DNA of 64,000 bases. It comes from Sphingobacteriales bacterium (GTDB taxonomy: Bacteria; Bacteroidota; Bacteroidia; Sphingobacteriales; Sphingobacteriaceae). The DNA lies in the NCBI GenBank assembly GCA_028288165.1, contig JAQBOG010000021.1, forward strand, positions 62,001 to 126,000. The letters run 5' to 3'. The first letter of the stretch is position 1. Each line of letters opens with the position of its first letter. The position numbers and the translations under genes are program-made. Shown here piece by piece: positions 34,636 to 44,084 of the stretch. Under the pieces are notes generated by a model that was not told the DNA's origin, did no database searches, and saw nothing but the letters and a program-made list of their open reading frames with translations.

Positions 34636-35547
34636 TTGCTCCAACTCTCGGTTATCATATCTACCTACAACCCGCAAATTCAGAGGCTTAATCAAACTTT
34701 AAACGGGCTGAAAAATCAAACTCTTTGCAGGAACAATTGGGAATTGATTCTTGTGGACAATAATTCTACTAATCGTTTTGAGTACAAAATTGATGTTAGT
34801 TGGCATCCTTTTACAAAAATAATTTTTGAGCCGAGACAAGGGTTAACTTTCGCTAGAATCAAAGGTTTTAAAGCAGCCGAAGGTAGAATTATCGTTTTAG
34901 TGGACGATGACAATATCCTAAATAACCAGTACTTAAAGGAGGCATTATATCTATTCGATAACAAAAAGAGGCTGGGTGCAGCGGGGGGCAAATCGATCCC
35001 CATTTTTGAATCCGAAGAACCCACATGGTTAAAGCCATTTTATTCTACCCTGGCTTTAAGAGATCTCGGGGAAGATATCATATTTGATAATTGGACGAAC
35101 AGCTATCCCCCCTCCGCTCCCTTAGGTGCAGGTATGATTTTAAGAAAAGATGCGTTGAAATCGTACATAGAAAAGATAGACTTAGGGAAATCAGTTATTG
35201 CCGACCGAACTGGAATATCTCTTAGTTCGGGCGGGGATAATGACATAGTTATTGAAATCTTAAAGTCTGGATGGTTTACGGGATATTTCCCTTCGTTAAG
35301 TCTCTTTCATATCATCCCGGAAGAACGAACATCTGTTAGTTATCTTTCCCGATTAAATAGTAGTTCAAGCAGGTCATGGATTCAACTTTTGGAAAGCCAT
35401 AACATCAACCCATGGAAAAAGATTGCACCATATACAGTACCGCTTAGAAAGATTAAGGCTTGGTTTACTAATAAAGCATGGAAGAATAAAGTGTGCTATA
35501 TAAAATGGCAGGGTGCGTGCGGGACATTTGAAGGGTTAGCATTATAA
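34636..35547 (+). CDS. Family 2 glycosyltransferase
   Basis: 303 residues from a TTG start 8 bases after the acyltransferase stop (LQLSVIISTYNPQIQRL). Motifs: WELILVDNNSTNRFE, PRQGLTFARIKGFKAAEG, and the metal-binding IIVLVDDDNILN, then GAGMILRKDAL and SSGGDNDIVIEILKSGW. Similar in layout to the protein at 28351. A C6 run at 35107-35112 lies in frame. Acts on the lipid-linked glycan; specificity unknown. Confidence 0.87.
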   Translation: MLQLSVIISTYNPQIQRLNQTLNGLKNQTLCRNNWELILVDNNSTNRFEYKIDVSWHPFTKIIFEPRQGLTFARIKGFKAAEGRIIVLVDDDNILNNQYLKEALYLFDNKKRLGAAGGKSIPIFESEEPTWLKPFYSTLALRDLGEDIIFDNWTNSYPPSAPLGAGMILRKDALKSYIEKIDLGKSVIADRTGISLSSGGDNDIVIEILKSGWFTGYFPSLSLFHIIPEERTSVSYLSRLNSSSSRSWIQLLESHNINPWKKIAPYTVPLRKIKAWFTNKAWKNKVCYIKWQGACGTFEGLAL

Positions 35548-35636
35548 TTCTTTTCCATTTAACGAGATTTTGAACTTTCAACTGTAAAAATTAAGAACAA
35601 GCACATTCAATATGAAGGATATTTTTGATTCCACTA

Positions 35637-36626
35637 ATGATTGATAAAATTATAATAAAGATAGATTTTACCGATTTCTGGACGGGATTTGATAAAAGAA
35701 ACAATATGTTTTTTAACTTATTAAGTGAAAAATATACTGTGATTATTTCCGATAATCCTGACCTACTTTTTTATTCAGTGTACTCGTCAAACCATATTGA
35801 TTATAGATGCACAAAAATATTTTACACTGGTGAGAATCAAAGGCCTAACTTCTCAGAGTGTGATTTTGCATTCAGTTTCGACCATATCCAAGATAAAAGA
35901 AATTACCGATTGCCCTTGTATGTTTTATGGGCAGATATCAATGTTCTCCTCAATAGAAATAAAAATGTCACTCAGATTTTAGCGAAGAAAAAAAAGTTCT
36001 GTTGCTTTGTAGTGTCTAATGATAAATGTGATATAAGAAACGAATTTTTCCAGGAACTTTCGAAGTACAAGCAAGTAGATTCTGGGGGGGCGGTCCTTAA
36101 TAATATTGGAGGTTTAGTAGAGAATAAAAGAAGATTTATTAAAGATTATAAGTTTGTTATTTCATTTGAAAATTCATCATATCCTGGATATACGACAGAG
36201 AAAGTGTTTGAAGCGTTAGTAGAGGACTGCCTCCCTATTTATTGGGGTAATCCTATGATAGATAAAGATTTCAATATAAAAAGTATGATCAATTGCCATG
36301 AGTATCCATCCTTTAAAGAAGTGATAGACCATATAAAAGCTGTAGATGATAATGACGAATTATATATGCAATATCTTTCAGAGCCGGCCTTTACAGATAA
36401 TAGGCTAAACGGATACGTCAAAAAAGAAAATATATTGAGCAGACTAGATGAAATAGTTGCTTATCATATTAACAATAGGCTTAAATTAATTCAAATAACA
36501 AGACCTTTAAACATTTATATCAAATCAAAAGCTAGGCATATTAGTGCCAAAGTAAACATGCTAAATAACATAATCAAACTTCGCTTTTCTGAGGCTAGCA
36601 CTAAATTGAAGTTGAAGTCTAGATAG
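35637..36626 (+). CDS. Family 10 glycosyltransferase (alpha-1,3-fucosyltransferase-like)
   Basis: About 329 residues from the ATG at 35637; an in-frame TTG at 35625 adds four residues. GT10 hallmarks are in the C-terminal half: KFCCFVVSN, the VDSGGAVLNNIGG segment, YKFVISFENSSYPGYTTEKVFEAL (the GDP-fucose-binding motif, shortened here) and LPIYWGNPMIDKDFN. The family transfers L-fucose from GDP-fucose in alpha-1,3/1,4 linkage. A run of seven G at 36084-36090 encodes the SGGA of the conserved motif and is in frame. With the GT11 gene at 14992 this predicts a fucosylated glycan. Confidence 0.9.
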   Translation: MIDKIIIKIDFTDFWTGFDKRNNMFFNLLSEKYTVIISDNPDLLFYSVYSSNHIDYRCTKIFYTGENQRPNFSECDFAFSFDHIQDKRNYRLPLYVLWADINVLLNRNKNVTQILAKKKKFCCFVVSNDKCDIRNEFFQELSKYKQVDSGGAVLNNIGGLVENKRRFIKDYKFVISFENSSYPGYTTEKVFEALVEDCLPIYWGNPMIDKDFNIKSMINCHEYPSFKEVIDHIKAVDDNDELYMQYLSEPAFTDNRLNGYVKKENILSRLDEIVAYHINNRLKLIQITRPLNIYIKSKARHISAKVNMLNNIIKLRFSEASTKLKLKSR

Positions 36627-36701
36627 AAAAATGTCATATAATAATCGATCGATTGACTAAGTCATCAAGTTGATCATACTTAAAACCTCCTGCAAATAAA
36701 C

Positions 36702-37670
36702 ATGTCGATCTTCGGAAGATTAGTTTACAAACTTTATTATGAACCTAAGCAAAAACAAGCTACTATTAAGAAATTTGGCGGACAGAAAAGTTACCTAGCA
36801 ATGCAGGAAGCAGAGCAAGAAATGAAGTCATATGCCTTAAACGACCTTGTTATAACTGCTAACTTCAATACTCAAGGAAAATATAAATTGAATTTTCTGA
36901 CTGGTGATGATTTTTTACATCAAACCTTGTTTTGTACCTACAGTCTATTTAGATTTTTAAGCTGGGACGAATCGAGTATGTTCTCAGTTAACTTTTATAG
37001 TGACGGGAGCTTAGGTAATTCATCCATCGAGATTTTAAAAGCAAGGTTTCCTCGTATCAGAGTAATAGATTATAAAGAAACTATGTTGGCTATCAGAGAT
37101 TTGTTACCTAGCGCTGCATTTCCATATTTAAATAAAAAGATAAGAACTCTGCCTTTATTTAAGAAACTAATATTTACACATTTAAACAATAAAGGCTCAT
37201 CTACTTTTTTAGATTCTGATATGCTGTTTTTGGAAAAGCCCTTAGCGTTCTTAGATTGGTTATATAATAAAAGTACTGATGCAAATTGTGCCTTTTGTAT
37301 ACAAGATATTCAAAGAAGTTACGGCTACACTGATGATGAAATTCTTAAGGTATGGGCAACACCTATAAAGCACAATATTAATTCGGGAATGTATTCCCTA
37401 CATAGTGAAAAAATGGATTTTCAGATGATAGAATTCCTGGTAAAAGAATTCGAAGAAAAGTTCGGGTCTCAATATTACATAGAGCAGCTGATAACGGCGA
37501 TCATTCTAGAAACATCGGAAAAACTCTTTGTTGCTTCAAAATCAGAATACATTGTATTGCCTAGCTATGACCAAATAATGAAGCAAGCTGGCGTACTTCA
37601 TCATTATGTAAATGAATCCAAACAATATTATTTTAAAGAGAGCTGGAGAAGGCAGATTCGTTCGAATTAG
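36702..37670 (+). CDS. GT-A-like putative glycosyltransferase
   Basis: 322 residues. No named family recognised. The mid-protein STFLDSDMLFLEKPLAFLDW (about residue 165) has the DxD pattern and hydrophobic lead-in of GT-A nucleotide-sugar transferases, and NINSGMYSLHSE resembles the post-DxD strand seen in GT8-like proteins. The N-terminal 40 residues are basic with a GGQKSYLAMQEAEQE helix. Downstream GT2 starts 21 bases away. A sugar transferase role is inferred from fold motifs and context only. Confidence 0.65.
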   Translation: MSIFGRLVYKLYYEPKQKQATIKKFGGQKSYLAMQEAEQEMKSYALNDLVITANFNTQGKYKLNFLTGDDFLHQTLFCTYSLFRFLSWDESSMFSVNFYSDGSLGNSSIEILKARFPRIRVIDYKETMLAIRDLLPSAAFPYLNKKIRTLPLFKKLIFTHLNNKGSSTFLDSDMLFLEKPLAFLDWLYNKSTDANCAFCIQDIQRSYGYTDDEILKVWATPIKHNINSGMYSLHSEKMDFQMIEFLVKEFEEKFGSQYYIEQLITAIILETSEKLFVASKSEYIVLPSYDQIMKQAGVLHHYVNESKQYYFKESWRRQIRSN

Positions 37671-37691
37671 TGCCATGTTCAAAAAAAGGTT

Positions 37692-38654
37692 ATGAAAGAA
37701 TCTTCGTTGATATCAATTTGTATCCCATGTCTAAATTCTATTGAATATATTAAGGATACAATTGAATCATTGTTAAATCAGTCCTACAAGAATATAGAAC
37801 TAATAGTTATTGACGAATCTTCTAGTGATGGTACATGGGCTTACTTACAGTCAATTATAGACCCGAGAGTCGTAATATATCGGCAAATTCAAAAAGGTGC
37901 ATCGGTAGCTCGAAATGCTGCTTACAAGCACTCCACCGGTTCTGAAATCATTTTCTTTGACGCCGACGACTTAATAGATTCACATTATATTGAAACCCAA
38001 AGTAAATTGCTGAATGGGAGAACAGATTCCGTGGTGTTAGCTCAATGGGGTAGGTTTTATAATAATGATTTAACAACTTTTGTATTAGTAGCAAATCCCA
38101 CCCATTCAATGACACTGCAAACCTGGGTGCAAGAATTTTGGTATCATGCTAATCCAATGACAAACCCGGGGCGGGTGCTCATTCCCAGACCGGTTATCGA
38201 AAAAGCCGGTTTATGGAATGAAAAACTAACATTAAACGATGACTTAGAATTTTTCACAAGAATCTTTTTTAATTCAATGTCAATTGTTTTTAATAATAAA
38301 AGTACTTTTTATTATAGATCAGGTATAAATGGTTTATCAGGTAAAAAGGGTGAGAAAGCGTATTCGTCTTTGTATAAATCTGTTAAATCATCTACTGAAA
38401 TAGTATCAAAAACCTACGAAGATAATTTATCAAAAAAAGCCTGCGCCAATATGTGGCAAAGTCTTATCTATGAGTTTTATCCGCATGAAAAAAAATTGAT
38501 AAAATTAGCAGAACTAGAGTTAAAAATGCTAGTGGCATCAGATTTAAGATATCCTGCTGGTGGGTTTACAAAAATGTTTGTGAAAGTATTAGGATGGAGA
38601 TTATCCATTTCTTTAAAACACGCCACTCAAAAATTAATCAATTACTTGAAATAA
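37692..38654 (+). CDS. Family 2 glycosyltransferase
   Basis: 320 residues. Motifs: LISICIPCLNSIEYIKDTI, IELIVIDESSSDGTWAYL, GASVARNAAYKHSTG and the metal-binding EIIFFDADDLIDSHY. The acceptor region includes PGRVLIPRPVIEKAG and LNDDLEFFTRIF, typical of GT2 enzymes of capsule loci. C-terminal helix is basic. Followed by a 135-base gap with nothing recognisable. Specificity unknown. Confidence 0.88.
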   Translation: MKESSLISICIPCLNSIEYIKDTIESLLNQSYKNIELIVIDESSSDGTWAYLQSIIDPRVVIYRQIQKGASVARNAAYKHSTGSEIIFFDADDLIDSHYIETQSKLLNGRTDSVVLAQWGRFYNNDLTTFVLVANPTHSMTLQTWVQEFWYHANPMTNPGRVLIPRPVIEKAGLWNEKLTLNDDLEFFTRIFFNSMSIVFNNKSTFYYRSGINGLSGKKGEKAYSSLYKSVKSSTEIVSKTYEDNLSKKACANMWQSLIYEFYPHEKKLIKLAELELKMLVASDLRYPAGGFTKMFVKVLGWRLSISLKHATQKLINYLK

Positions 38655-38789
38655 GTTACAAAAGAAACTATCAGATGACCCAATACTGAATTATTGGTTT
38701 ATATTTAATCAGGTGACTCAGAATGAATGTGATTATTTTGAAAAACCTTAGCAAATTTTATTAAACACAAAATTCCTTTTGAGAAGACT

Positions 38790-39770
38790 TTGATATTAAA
38801 TAGCAATATTAAGAAGATTGTATTGCCACAAATTGCTACCTCTAACTATATTCATTTAAACTCCGTAGATTATATAAGAGCTACAGCTTCACTATTCGTT
38901 GCAATATTCCATTTGGGAGGTAAAGTTTTACCAGTCTTGAATTATGGATGGCTAGGTGTAGATATGTTTTTTGTTCTATCTGGCTTTATAATTTGCTGGG
39001 CAATTCCTTCCAATTACTCTTGGAAAAATACGGGCACTTTTATTACTAAGAGATTAATTAGAATAGAACCACCTTATCTAGTTTCAATATTGCTATTTTT
39101 GAGCTTAAATTTAATATCCATATCCCAATATTCTTTAGATTGGAGTAATCTGTTGTTACACATCGCTTATCTAAACAACTTTTTTAATCAGCCTTACATA
39201 AATCCCGTATATTGGTCTCTAGGAATTGAATTTCAGTACTATTTGTTGATTGCTATCATTTTCCCTTTCTTAATTAAAATTTGGGGAAAATGGCTTATAG
39301 TTTTATTGACGGTTCTGCCCATATTTTTTAAAATTAATGGCTCAATAATATTTCACTTCTTCTCTTTATTTGCTTTAGGAATATATCTGTTTCTTTTTAA
39401 GAGGAATTATATCAAAAAAATTGAGTTCACTGTTCTGGTTATTATAACCAGTTTTATTTGTTTCTATAACCTTGGAGCACCCGAAACCTTTGCTGGCATC
39501 ATTGCCTTAATCATCCTATCATTACCACTTAAAAGCAGTAGTTTAATTGCCTTTTTTTCGAAGATTTCATTTTCTCTTTATCTTACTCATGACATTTTAG
39601 GAAGTAGATTAGTAGTATTTGTTGGAACTATATTACCAAAAACAATATTTTATAAGGGTTCTATTTTTATACTCGGTATTTTCATGAGTATCGCTTTTGC
39701 CTATATTTTTTACAAGTTAATAGAACTCCCTTTTTTAAACAAATCCAAGCTTATTCGATATCCTAAATAA
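38790..39770 (+). CDS. Acyltransferase 3 family membrane protein
   Basis: 326 residues, about nine or ten membrane helices, TTG start at 38790. NSVDYIRATASLFVAIFHLGG at the N-terminus (shortened) carries the family's Arg and His; GWLGVDMFFVLSGFIICW and FITKRLIRIEPPYLVSI follow, with YWSLGIEFQYYLLIAIIFP. It is shorter than the protein at 33494 and diverged from it, suggesting a different acyl acceptor. The 30 residues before the first helix are polar. O-acylation of the glycan in the membrane is inferred. Confidence 0.87.
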   Translation: MILNSNIKKIVLPQIATSNYIHLNSVDYIRATASLFVAIFHLGGKVLPVLNYGWLGVDMFFVLSGFIICWAIPSNYSWKNTGTFITKRLIRIEPPYLVSILLFLSLNLISISQYSLDWSNLLLHIAYLNNFFNQPYINPVYWSLGIEFQYYLLIAIIFPFLIKIWGKWLIVLLTVLPIFFKINGSIIFHFFSLFALGIYLFLFKRNYIKKIEFTVLVIITSFICFYNLGAPETFAGIIALIILSLPLKSSSLIAFFSKISFSLYLTHDILGSRLVVFVGTILPKTIFYKGSIFILGIFMSIAFAYIFYKLIELPFLNKSKLIRYPK

Positions 39771-39820
39771 GCAAAACTCGGGTAAATCGAATTGCTTACA
39801 ATTGGAAAACTCAATTGTAA

Positions 39821-41038
39821 ATGAATAATAAAGTTAAAATTTGTGTCATATCTCAAGCTCATCTTTGTTGTAATCCAAGGGTTCTTAAAGAAGTATTAAC
39901 ATTATCCGAATTGGGATATGAAATTTTTGTTATCACAAGCGGTTACTCAAAAGAATTCTTTCAAAATGATTTATCTTTGATAAAAAACCATAAAATTAAA
40001 ATGGTGTATGTCTCAGATCTATCTAAAAATGATATCCATTCGTTTATTGATCGCCTTTTAAAAAAGCTTGGAACATTCCTAGTTAAGTTTTTAAGTTTAG
40101 AAACGTCCTTAGCATTAGGATATGGTTCATTTAGATATTATAGAATCTGCAAATCCGTTAATGCTAACTTATACATTTGCCATCAGGAACTGGCCACTTA
40201 CATTGGTAATAAATTGATTAAATCGAACTACAAAGTAGCTTATGATATAGAAGACTGGTACTCAGAAGACCTGCTTCCCCAAGCTCGAAATGAAAGACCA
40301 CTTAATTTACTTCAAAAAGCGGAATCAATTGCATTAAATAAAGGCATATTTTGCACTACAACTTCCCATGCATTAGCCATAAAACTTGCTCAGGCTTATT
40401 CATGCAAATTGCCACATACAATATATAATGTATTTCCTTCTCAAATCACCTTAATAGAAAAATACAAGGAGTTTTGCAAACCCTTAAAGCTTTTCTGGTT
40501 TTCACAAACCATAGGATCGGGCAGAGGATTAGAACAATTTATTTTTTTAACAAACTTTTTCCATTATACCCTAGAACTGCACTTGTTGGGCAATATTGAT
40601 ATAAGCTATCGTGAAAAATTAAAAATGCTAATGCCAATACAACACCATTTATATTTTCATGAAATAGTAAGTGAACAAAAACTAGCAGAGAAAATAGCAA
40701 CTTTTGATATTGGCCTTGCTTTAGAACTTACTGTACCCTTGAGCCGTAACTATACAATAACCAATAAGTTTTTCCAATACATTCAGTCAGGACTTCCAAT
40801 AATTGCAAGCAAAACTCATGGTCAGAATGAAGCCTTTGAAAAATTTAAGCCTGGCATCAAATTATCACAGAATCCGTCAGAAAAAGAAATTATTGAAGTT
40901 GAAAACTGGCTCAGTAATCCTATTGAATTGCAGTCAGCCCGACAAAAAGCAATTGAAGCCGCTCATACCTTCAACTGGGAAAACGAATCCAAAACATTAA
41001 TACATTTAGTAGAAAACGCCCTTAATGTCACCCGTTAG
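39821..41038 (+). CDS. Family 4-like glycosyltransferase
   Basis: 405 residues. GT-B type: the first domain opens KVKICVISQAHLCCNPRVLKE, and VAYDIEDWYSEDLL resembles the ED/DWY segment of GT4 proteins acting in capsule pathways. The second domain has KLFWFSQTIGSGRGLEQFI, ISYREKLKML and FFQYIQSGLPIIASKTHGQ. I do not see a standard E-x7-E pair, which is unusual for GT4. Its 3' end overlaps the next gene by 14 bases. Probably active on a neighbouring linkage; specificity unknown. Confidence 0.72.
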   Translation: MNNKVKICVISQAHLCCNPRVLKEVLTLSELGYEIFVITSGYSKEFFQNDLSLIKNHKIKMVYVSDLSKNDIHSFIDRLLKKLGTFLVKFLSLETSLALGYGSFRYYRICKSVNANLYICHQELATYIGNKLIKSNYKVAYDIEDWYSEDLLPQARNERPLNLLQKAESIALNKGIFCTTTSHALAIKLAQAYSCKLPHTIYNVFPSQITLIEKYKEFCKPLKLFWFSQTIGSGRGLEQFIFLTNFFHYTLELHLLGNIDISYREKLKMLMPIQHHLYFHEIVSEQKLAEKIATFDIGLALELTVPLSRNYTITNKFFQYIQSGLPIIASKTHGQNEAFEKFKPGIKLSQNPSEKEIIEVENWLSNPIELQSARQKAIEAAHTFNWENESKTLIHLVENALNVTR

Positions 41039-41978
41039 TTTACAAATAAACCTTGCTCCTGGTGATTATTTACACGCCAGGTACATTTTACCTCATCAGC
41101 TTAAAATATTAACCCCTCAGGTTGATGAGATTATCCTAACAGTTGATACCAAACCAAGTAGAGGGCGATTCTCAATAGGCTGGAATGAGAATAAAGAACT
41201 TTTATACAATTTTCTTCAGAATGAAATACAACCTAAATATAATGTAAAAATAATTCCAGTCGACTACTCGAAAGAAATGCAGATTGGAATCGCTGGATAT
41301 TTTTTCGGTAATAATCAATTACCAGAGAAGGATTTTAGAGGGGGGCCATTTTATGCTTACTTTTTTGGATTACATAGCGCCGCAAACAATTTGATTTTTC
41401 ATTTGGATTCCGATATGTTTTTAGGAGGCGGTAGTGAAACATGGATTACTGAAGCCATTCAACTTTTTGAGAGTGATCCAAAGTGTTTGATCATTTCACC
41501 TCTTCCAGGTCCTCCTGATGCCAATGAGCACTTAATTAATCAAACAGTAAAAAACAAGATCGGTTCTTATATTTATGAACTAGATGGCATGAGTACTCGA
41601 ATTTTCATGATTGATAAGTCCATCCTAAAAAAGAAAAAACTGACTTTTAATCGACCCAGCTTTCGCAATCAAATAAAGGCCATTATCCAAAGAAATCCCA
41701 ACGCTGATCTTCCTGAACATATCTTATCATCGTATATAAATAAACAAAATTTAAAAAGAATAGATTTTTTGGGAAGAGGAAACGGACTCTGGTCATTGCA
41801 TCCTCCATTTCGAACTAAAACATTTTATAATGACTTACCATCCCTAATAGCCCGTGTAGAAAACAATGATCTCCCGAAGAAACAAAATGGCTTCTATGAT
41901 ATTATAGATGATGTTTGTGATTGGAATGAGGCAAGAGTAAAATTAAAGAATAATATCTGGTGGAAAAAACTATTATAG
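41025..41978 (+). CDS. GT-A-like putative glycosyltransferase
   Basis: 317 residues. It opens VSLQINLAPGDYLHARYILP, a conserved-looking start in glycan-locus proteins, and has the DxD-type NLIFHLDSDMFLGGGSETW at about residue 125, preceded by GGPFYAYFFGLHSA. A G6 run at 41340-41345 encodes the Arg-Gly-Gly of FRGGPF. The C-terminal FLGRGNGLWSLHPP is distinctive. It overlaps both neighbours (14 bases upstream, 19 downstream), pointing to tight translational coupling. No named family is recognised; sugar transfer is inferred. Confidence 0.62.
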   Translation: MSPVSLQINLAPGDYLHARYILPHQLKILTPQVDEIILTVDTKPSRGRFSIGWNENKELLYNFLQNEIQPKYNVKIIPVDYSKEMQIGIAGYFFGNNQLPEKDFRGGPFYAYFFGLHSAANNLIFHLDSDMFLGGGSETWITEAIQLFESDPKCLIISPLPGPPDANEHLINQTVKNKIGSYIYELDGMSTRIFMIDKSILKKKKLTFNRPSFRNQIKAIIQRNPNADLPEHILSSYINKQNLKRIDFLGRGNGLWSLHPPFRTKTFYNDLPSLIARVENNDLPKKQNGFYDIIDDVCDWNEARVKLKNNIWWKKLL

Positions 41979-42721
41979 ACTTGAATGATTTAAAAGATCC
42001 CAAAAAAACTATAGTAATTATGGTCTCTTTAGGAAATAGAACTCATTTATCTAATTATACATATCCCCGGTTAGCTTTCTGGGCATCAAAGTATGGATAT
42101 ACATCTGTATTGTTAAAAAAAACTTTTGAAGATAATTTAAACAGAACACCTCATTTCACCAAACTGATGGTACATAAAATTATACCTGGATTTAAGCGGT
42201 ATATTATAGTAGATGATGATTTAATGTTCAGCAAAGATGCACCTAAAATGGAAAGCGTTCCTGAGGGCTATGTGGGTTTATGTAAGGATGGCGTACAAAG
42301 CAATACAGATGCAGCGCATGTTAAATGGACAGCAAATTCTGGATTTATTGTTTGTGATGAAAGTGCTCTAAAATATTTAGAATCTGCTTATTATGAAGGC
42401 GAATATAAATTCAGCTGTTATGACGGCACGAACAAAGGAATATGGGGGCCGTTTGATCAAGGAATATTGAATGATGTACTTTTTAAGAATAATAAAATAT
42501 ATGAATTAGATTGGCGATGGAATTACCAGGCCGTAATTGATTTTTATATTAAAGGAAAAGGATGGGATGAATGGAGAACAAACAGATTTTATCGCATTTC
42601 TTATTATTTAAGCTTACTATTACCTTTTAATAATAAAAATAAAACATTGATAAAAAAAACGTTTGGAATACATATGACCATGGGTGTATACCCTTTTTTC
42701 TTTTCCAAAATTCATAGGTAA
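41960..42721 (+). CDS. GT-A-like putative glycosyltransferase
   Basis: 253 residues. GTG start 19 bases inside the preceding gene. TIVIMVSLGNRTHLSNYTYP begins the domain, KRYIIVDDDLMFSKDAP (about residue 75) is the likely metal site, and ANSGFIVCDESALKYL and WGPFDQGILNDVLF resemble acceptor-side motifs of GT8/GT-A proteins. Ends with a basic tail. The pair 41025/41960 probably works together. A later start is possible because the overlap region is short on evidence. Function is inferred. Confidence 0.62.
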   Translation: MEKTIIDLNDLKDPKKTIVIMVSLGNRTHLSNYTYPRLAFWASKYGYTSVLLKKTFEDNLNRTPHFTKLMVHKIIPGFKRYIIVDDDLMFSKDAPKMESVPEGYVGLCKDGVQSNTDAAHVKWTANSGFIVCDESALKYLESAYYEGEYKFSCYDGTNKGIWGPFDQGILNDVLFKNNKIYELDWRWNYQAVIDFYIKGKGWDEWRTNRFYRISYYLSLLLPFNNKNKTLIKKTFGIHMTMGVYPFFFSKIHR

Positions 42722-42757
42722 GTAAACCCTCCTCTTTATGGCCATCTTTTTGAAATA

Positions 42758-44068
42758 ATGCCGAGTGTGCTGATAATTTCTCCTTACTTTGCTCCTTCAA
42801 ACACTGCCGATATGCAGCGAATGCGAATGAGTCTACCCTACTTTCAAAACTTTGGTTGGGATGCAGAATTAGTCTGTGTAGATGAGAAGTATTCAGAAAT
42901 GGTGAAAGATCCTCTATTAATAAAAAGTTTGCCGCCAGCAATAAAAGTTCACAGTGTTTCCGCGTTTTCAAAAAAATGGACATCAAAATTAGGTTTGGGC
43001 AGCTTAGCATTAAGGTCTCTATGGTATTATCGAAAATACGTGAACAACTTAATTGGCAAGAAAAAATACGACTTAATATATTTCTCTACTACCGAATTTG
43101 TTATTTGCATAATGGGCGCATATTGGAAATATAAGTTTGGTATTCCTTACGTTATTGATATGCAGGATCCATGGCACTCTGAGTATTACAAGGATAAGCC
43201 TAAAGAGCAACTTCCACCGAAATATTGGTTTTCTTACCGGTTGAATAAATACTTAGAGCCAATCGTCATGAATCAAGTTGATGGCTTAATTAGTGTTTCT
43301 GAAGCCTACATTAAAACTTTGCAAAAACGATATCGGAATACGAACAGTATTCCAACAGCAGTTATAACCTTTGGAGCTTTTAATAAAGATTTTAAGATTG
43401 CTTTTAAAAACAAAAACCTTTTAGAACCCGCTTTTAAAAAAACCGTGGGATTTACTCATCTTGTGTATGTTGGTCGTGGTGGGTACGATATGCAAGAGGC
43501 TATAGGCTTATTATTTACAGCATTTAAAAAAGGATTAACAGATCATCCCAGCCAGTTTAAAAAAATTCGCTTCCATTTTATTGGTACCAGTTATGCTCCC
43601 GCAGGCAAAGGGAAACAGACCATTTTCCCTTTGGCCTTAGAGTTTGGAATTTCAGAATATGTTGAAGAGCAAACCGACCGTATATCTTTTTACCAAAGCA
43701 TTCGAACTCTTATGGAGGCAGATGCTCTGATAGTTCCCGGTTCCAATGATCCACAATATACTGCTTCAAAAATATACCCTTACATCTTGGCGAAAAAGCC
43801 ACTTTTAGCAATATTCAATTTGATGAGTAGTGCAACAAAAATTATAAAAGAATCTAATGCTGGAACAGTGGTTAACCTTAATGATAATCAAGCGATTAAT
43901 GAAATTTTTTCATTTTTGTTAACACTTAATGTTCGAAAATATTCAAATGATACAAGATGGGACGATTTCAGACAGTATTCAGCAGAAAATATGACTCATA
44001 GACAATCTGAATTATTTGATCAAGTTTTAGCGTTTAATAAGGCAAAATTAATGTACAATAACCACTAA
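42758..44068 (+). CDS. Family 4-like glycosyltransferase
   Basis: 436 residues. The first domain SVLIISPYFAPSNTADMQRM and the segment PYVIDMQDPWHSEYY are typical of GT4 proteins of exopolysaccharide loci; VDGLISVSEAYIKTL follows. The donor domain has THLVYVGRGGYDMQEAI and ADALIVPGSNDPQYTASKIYPYILAKKP, where the usual E-x7-E is replaced by SNDPQYTASKI, a variant seen in this subgroup. It is longer than most GT4s because of an insert after residue 210. Specificity unknown. Confidence 0.82.
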   Translation: MPSVLIISPYFAPSNTADMQRMRMSLPYFQNFGWDAELVCVDEKYSEMVKDPLLIKSLPPAIKVHSVSAFSKKWTSKLGLGSLALRSLWYYRKYVNNLIGKKKYDLIYFSTTEFVICIMGAYWKYKFGIPYVIDMQDPWHSEYYKDKPKEQLPPKYWFSYRLNKYLEPIVMNQVDGLISVSEAYIKTLQKRYRNTNSIPTAVITFGAFNKDFKIAFKNKNLLEPAFKKTVGFTHLVYVGRGGYDMQEAIGLLFTAFKKGLTDHPSQFKKIRFHFIGTSYAPAGKGKQTIFPLALEFGISEYVEEQTDRISFYQSIRTLMEADALIVPGSNDPQYTASKIYPYILAKKPLLAIFNLMSSATKIIKESNAGTVVNLNDNQAINEIFSFLLTLNVRKYSNDTRWDDFRQYSAENMTHRQSELFDQVLAFNKAKLMYNNH

Positions 44069-44084
44069 GTTCATCTAGAATAAA

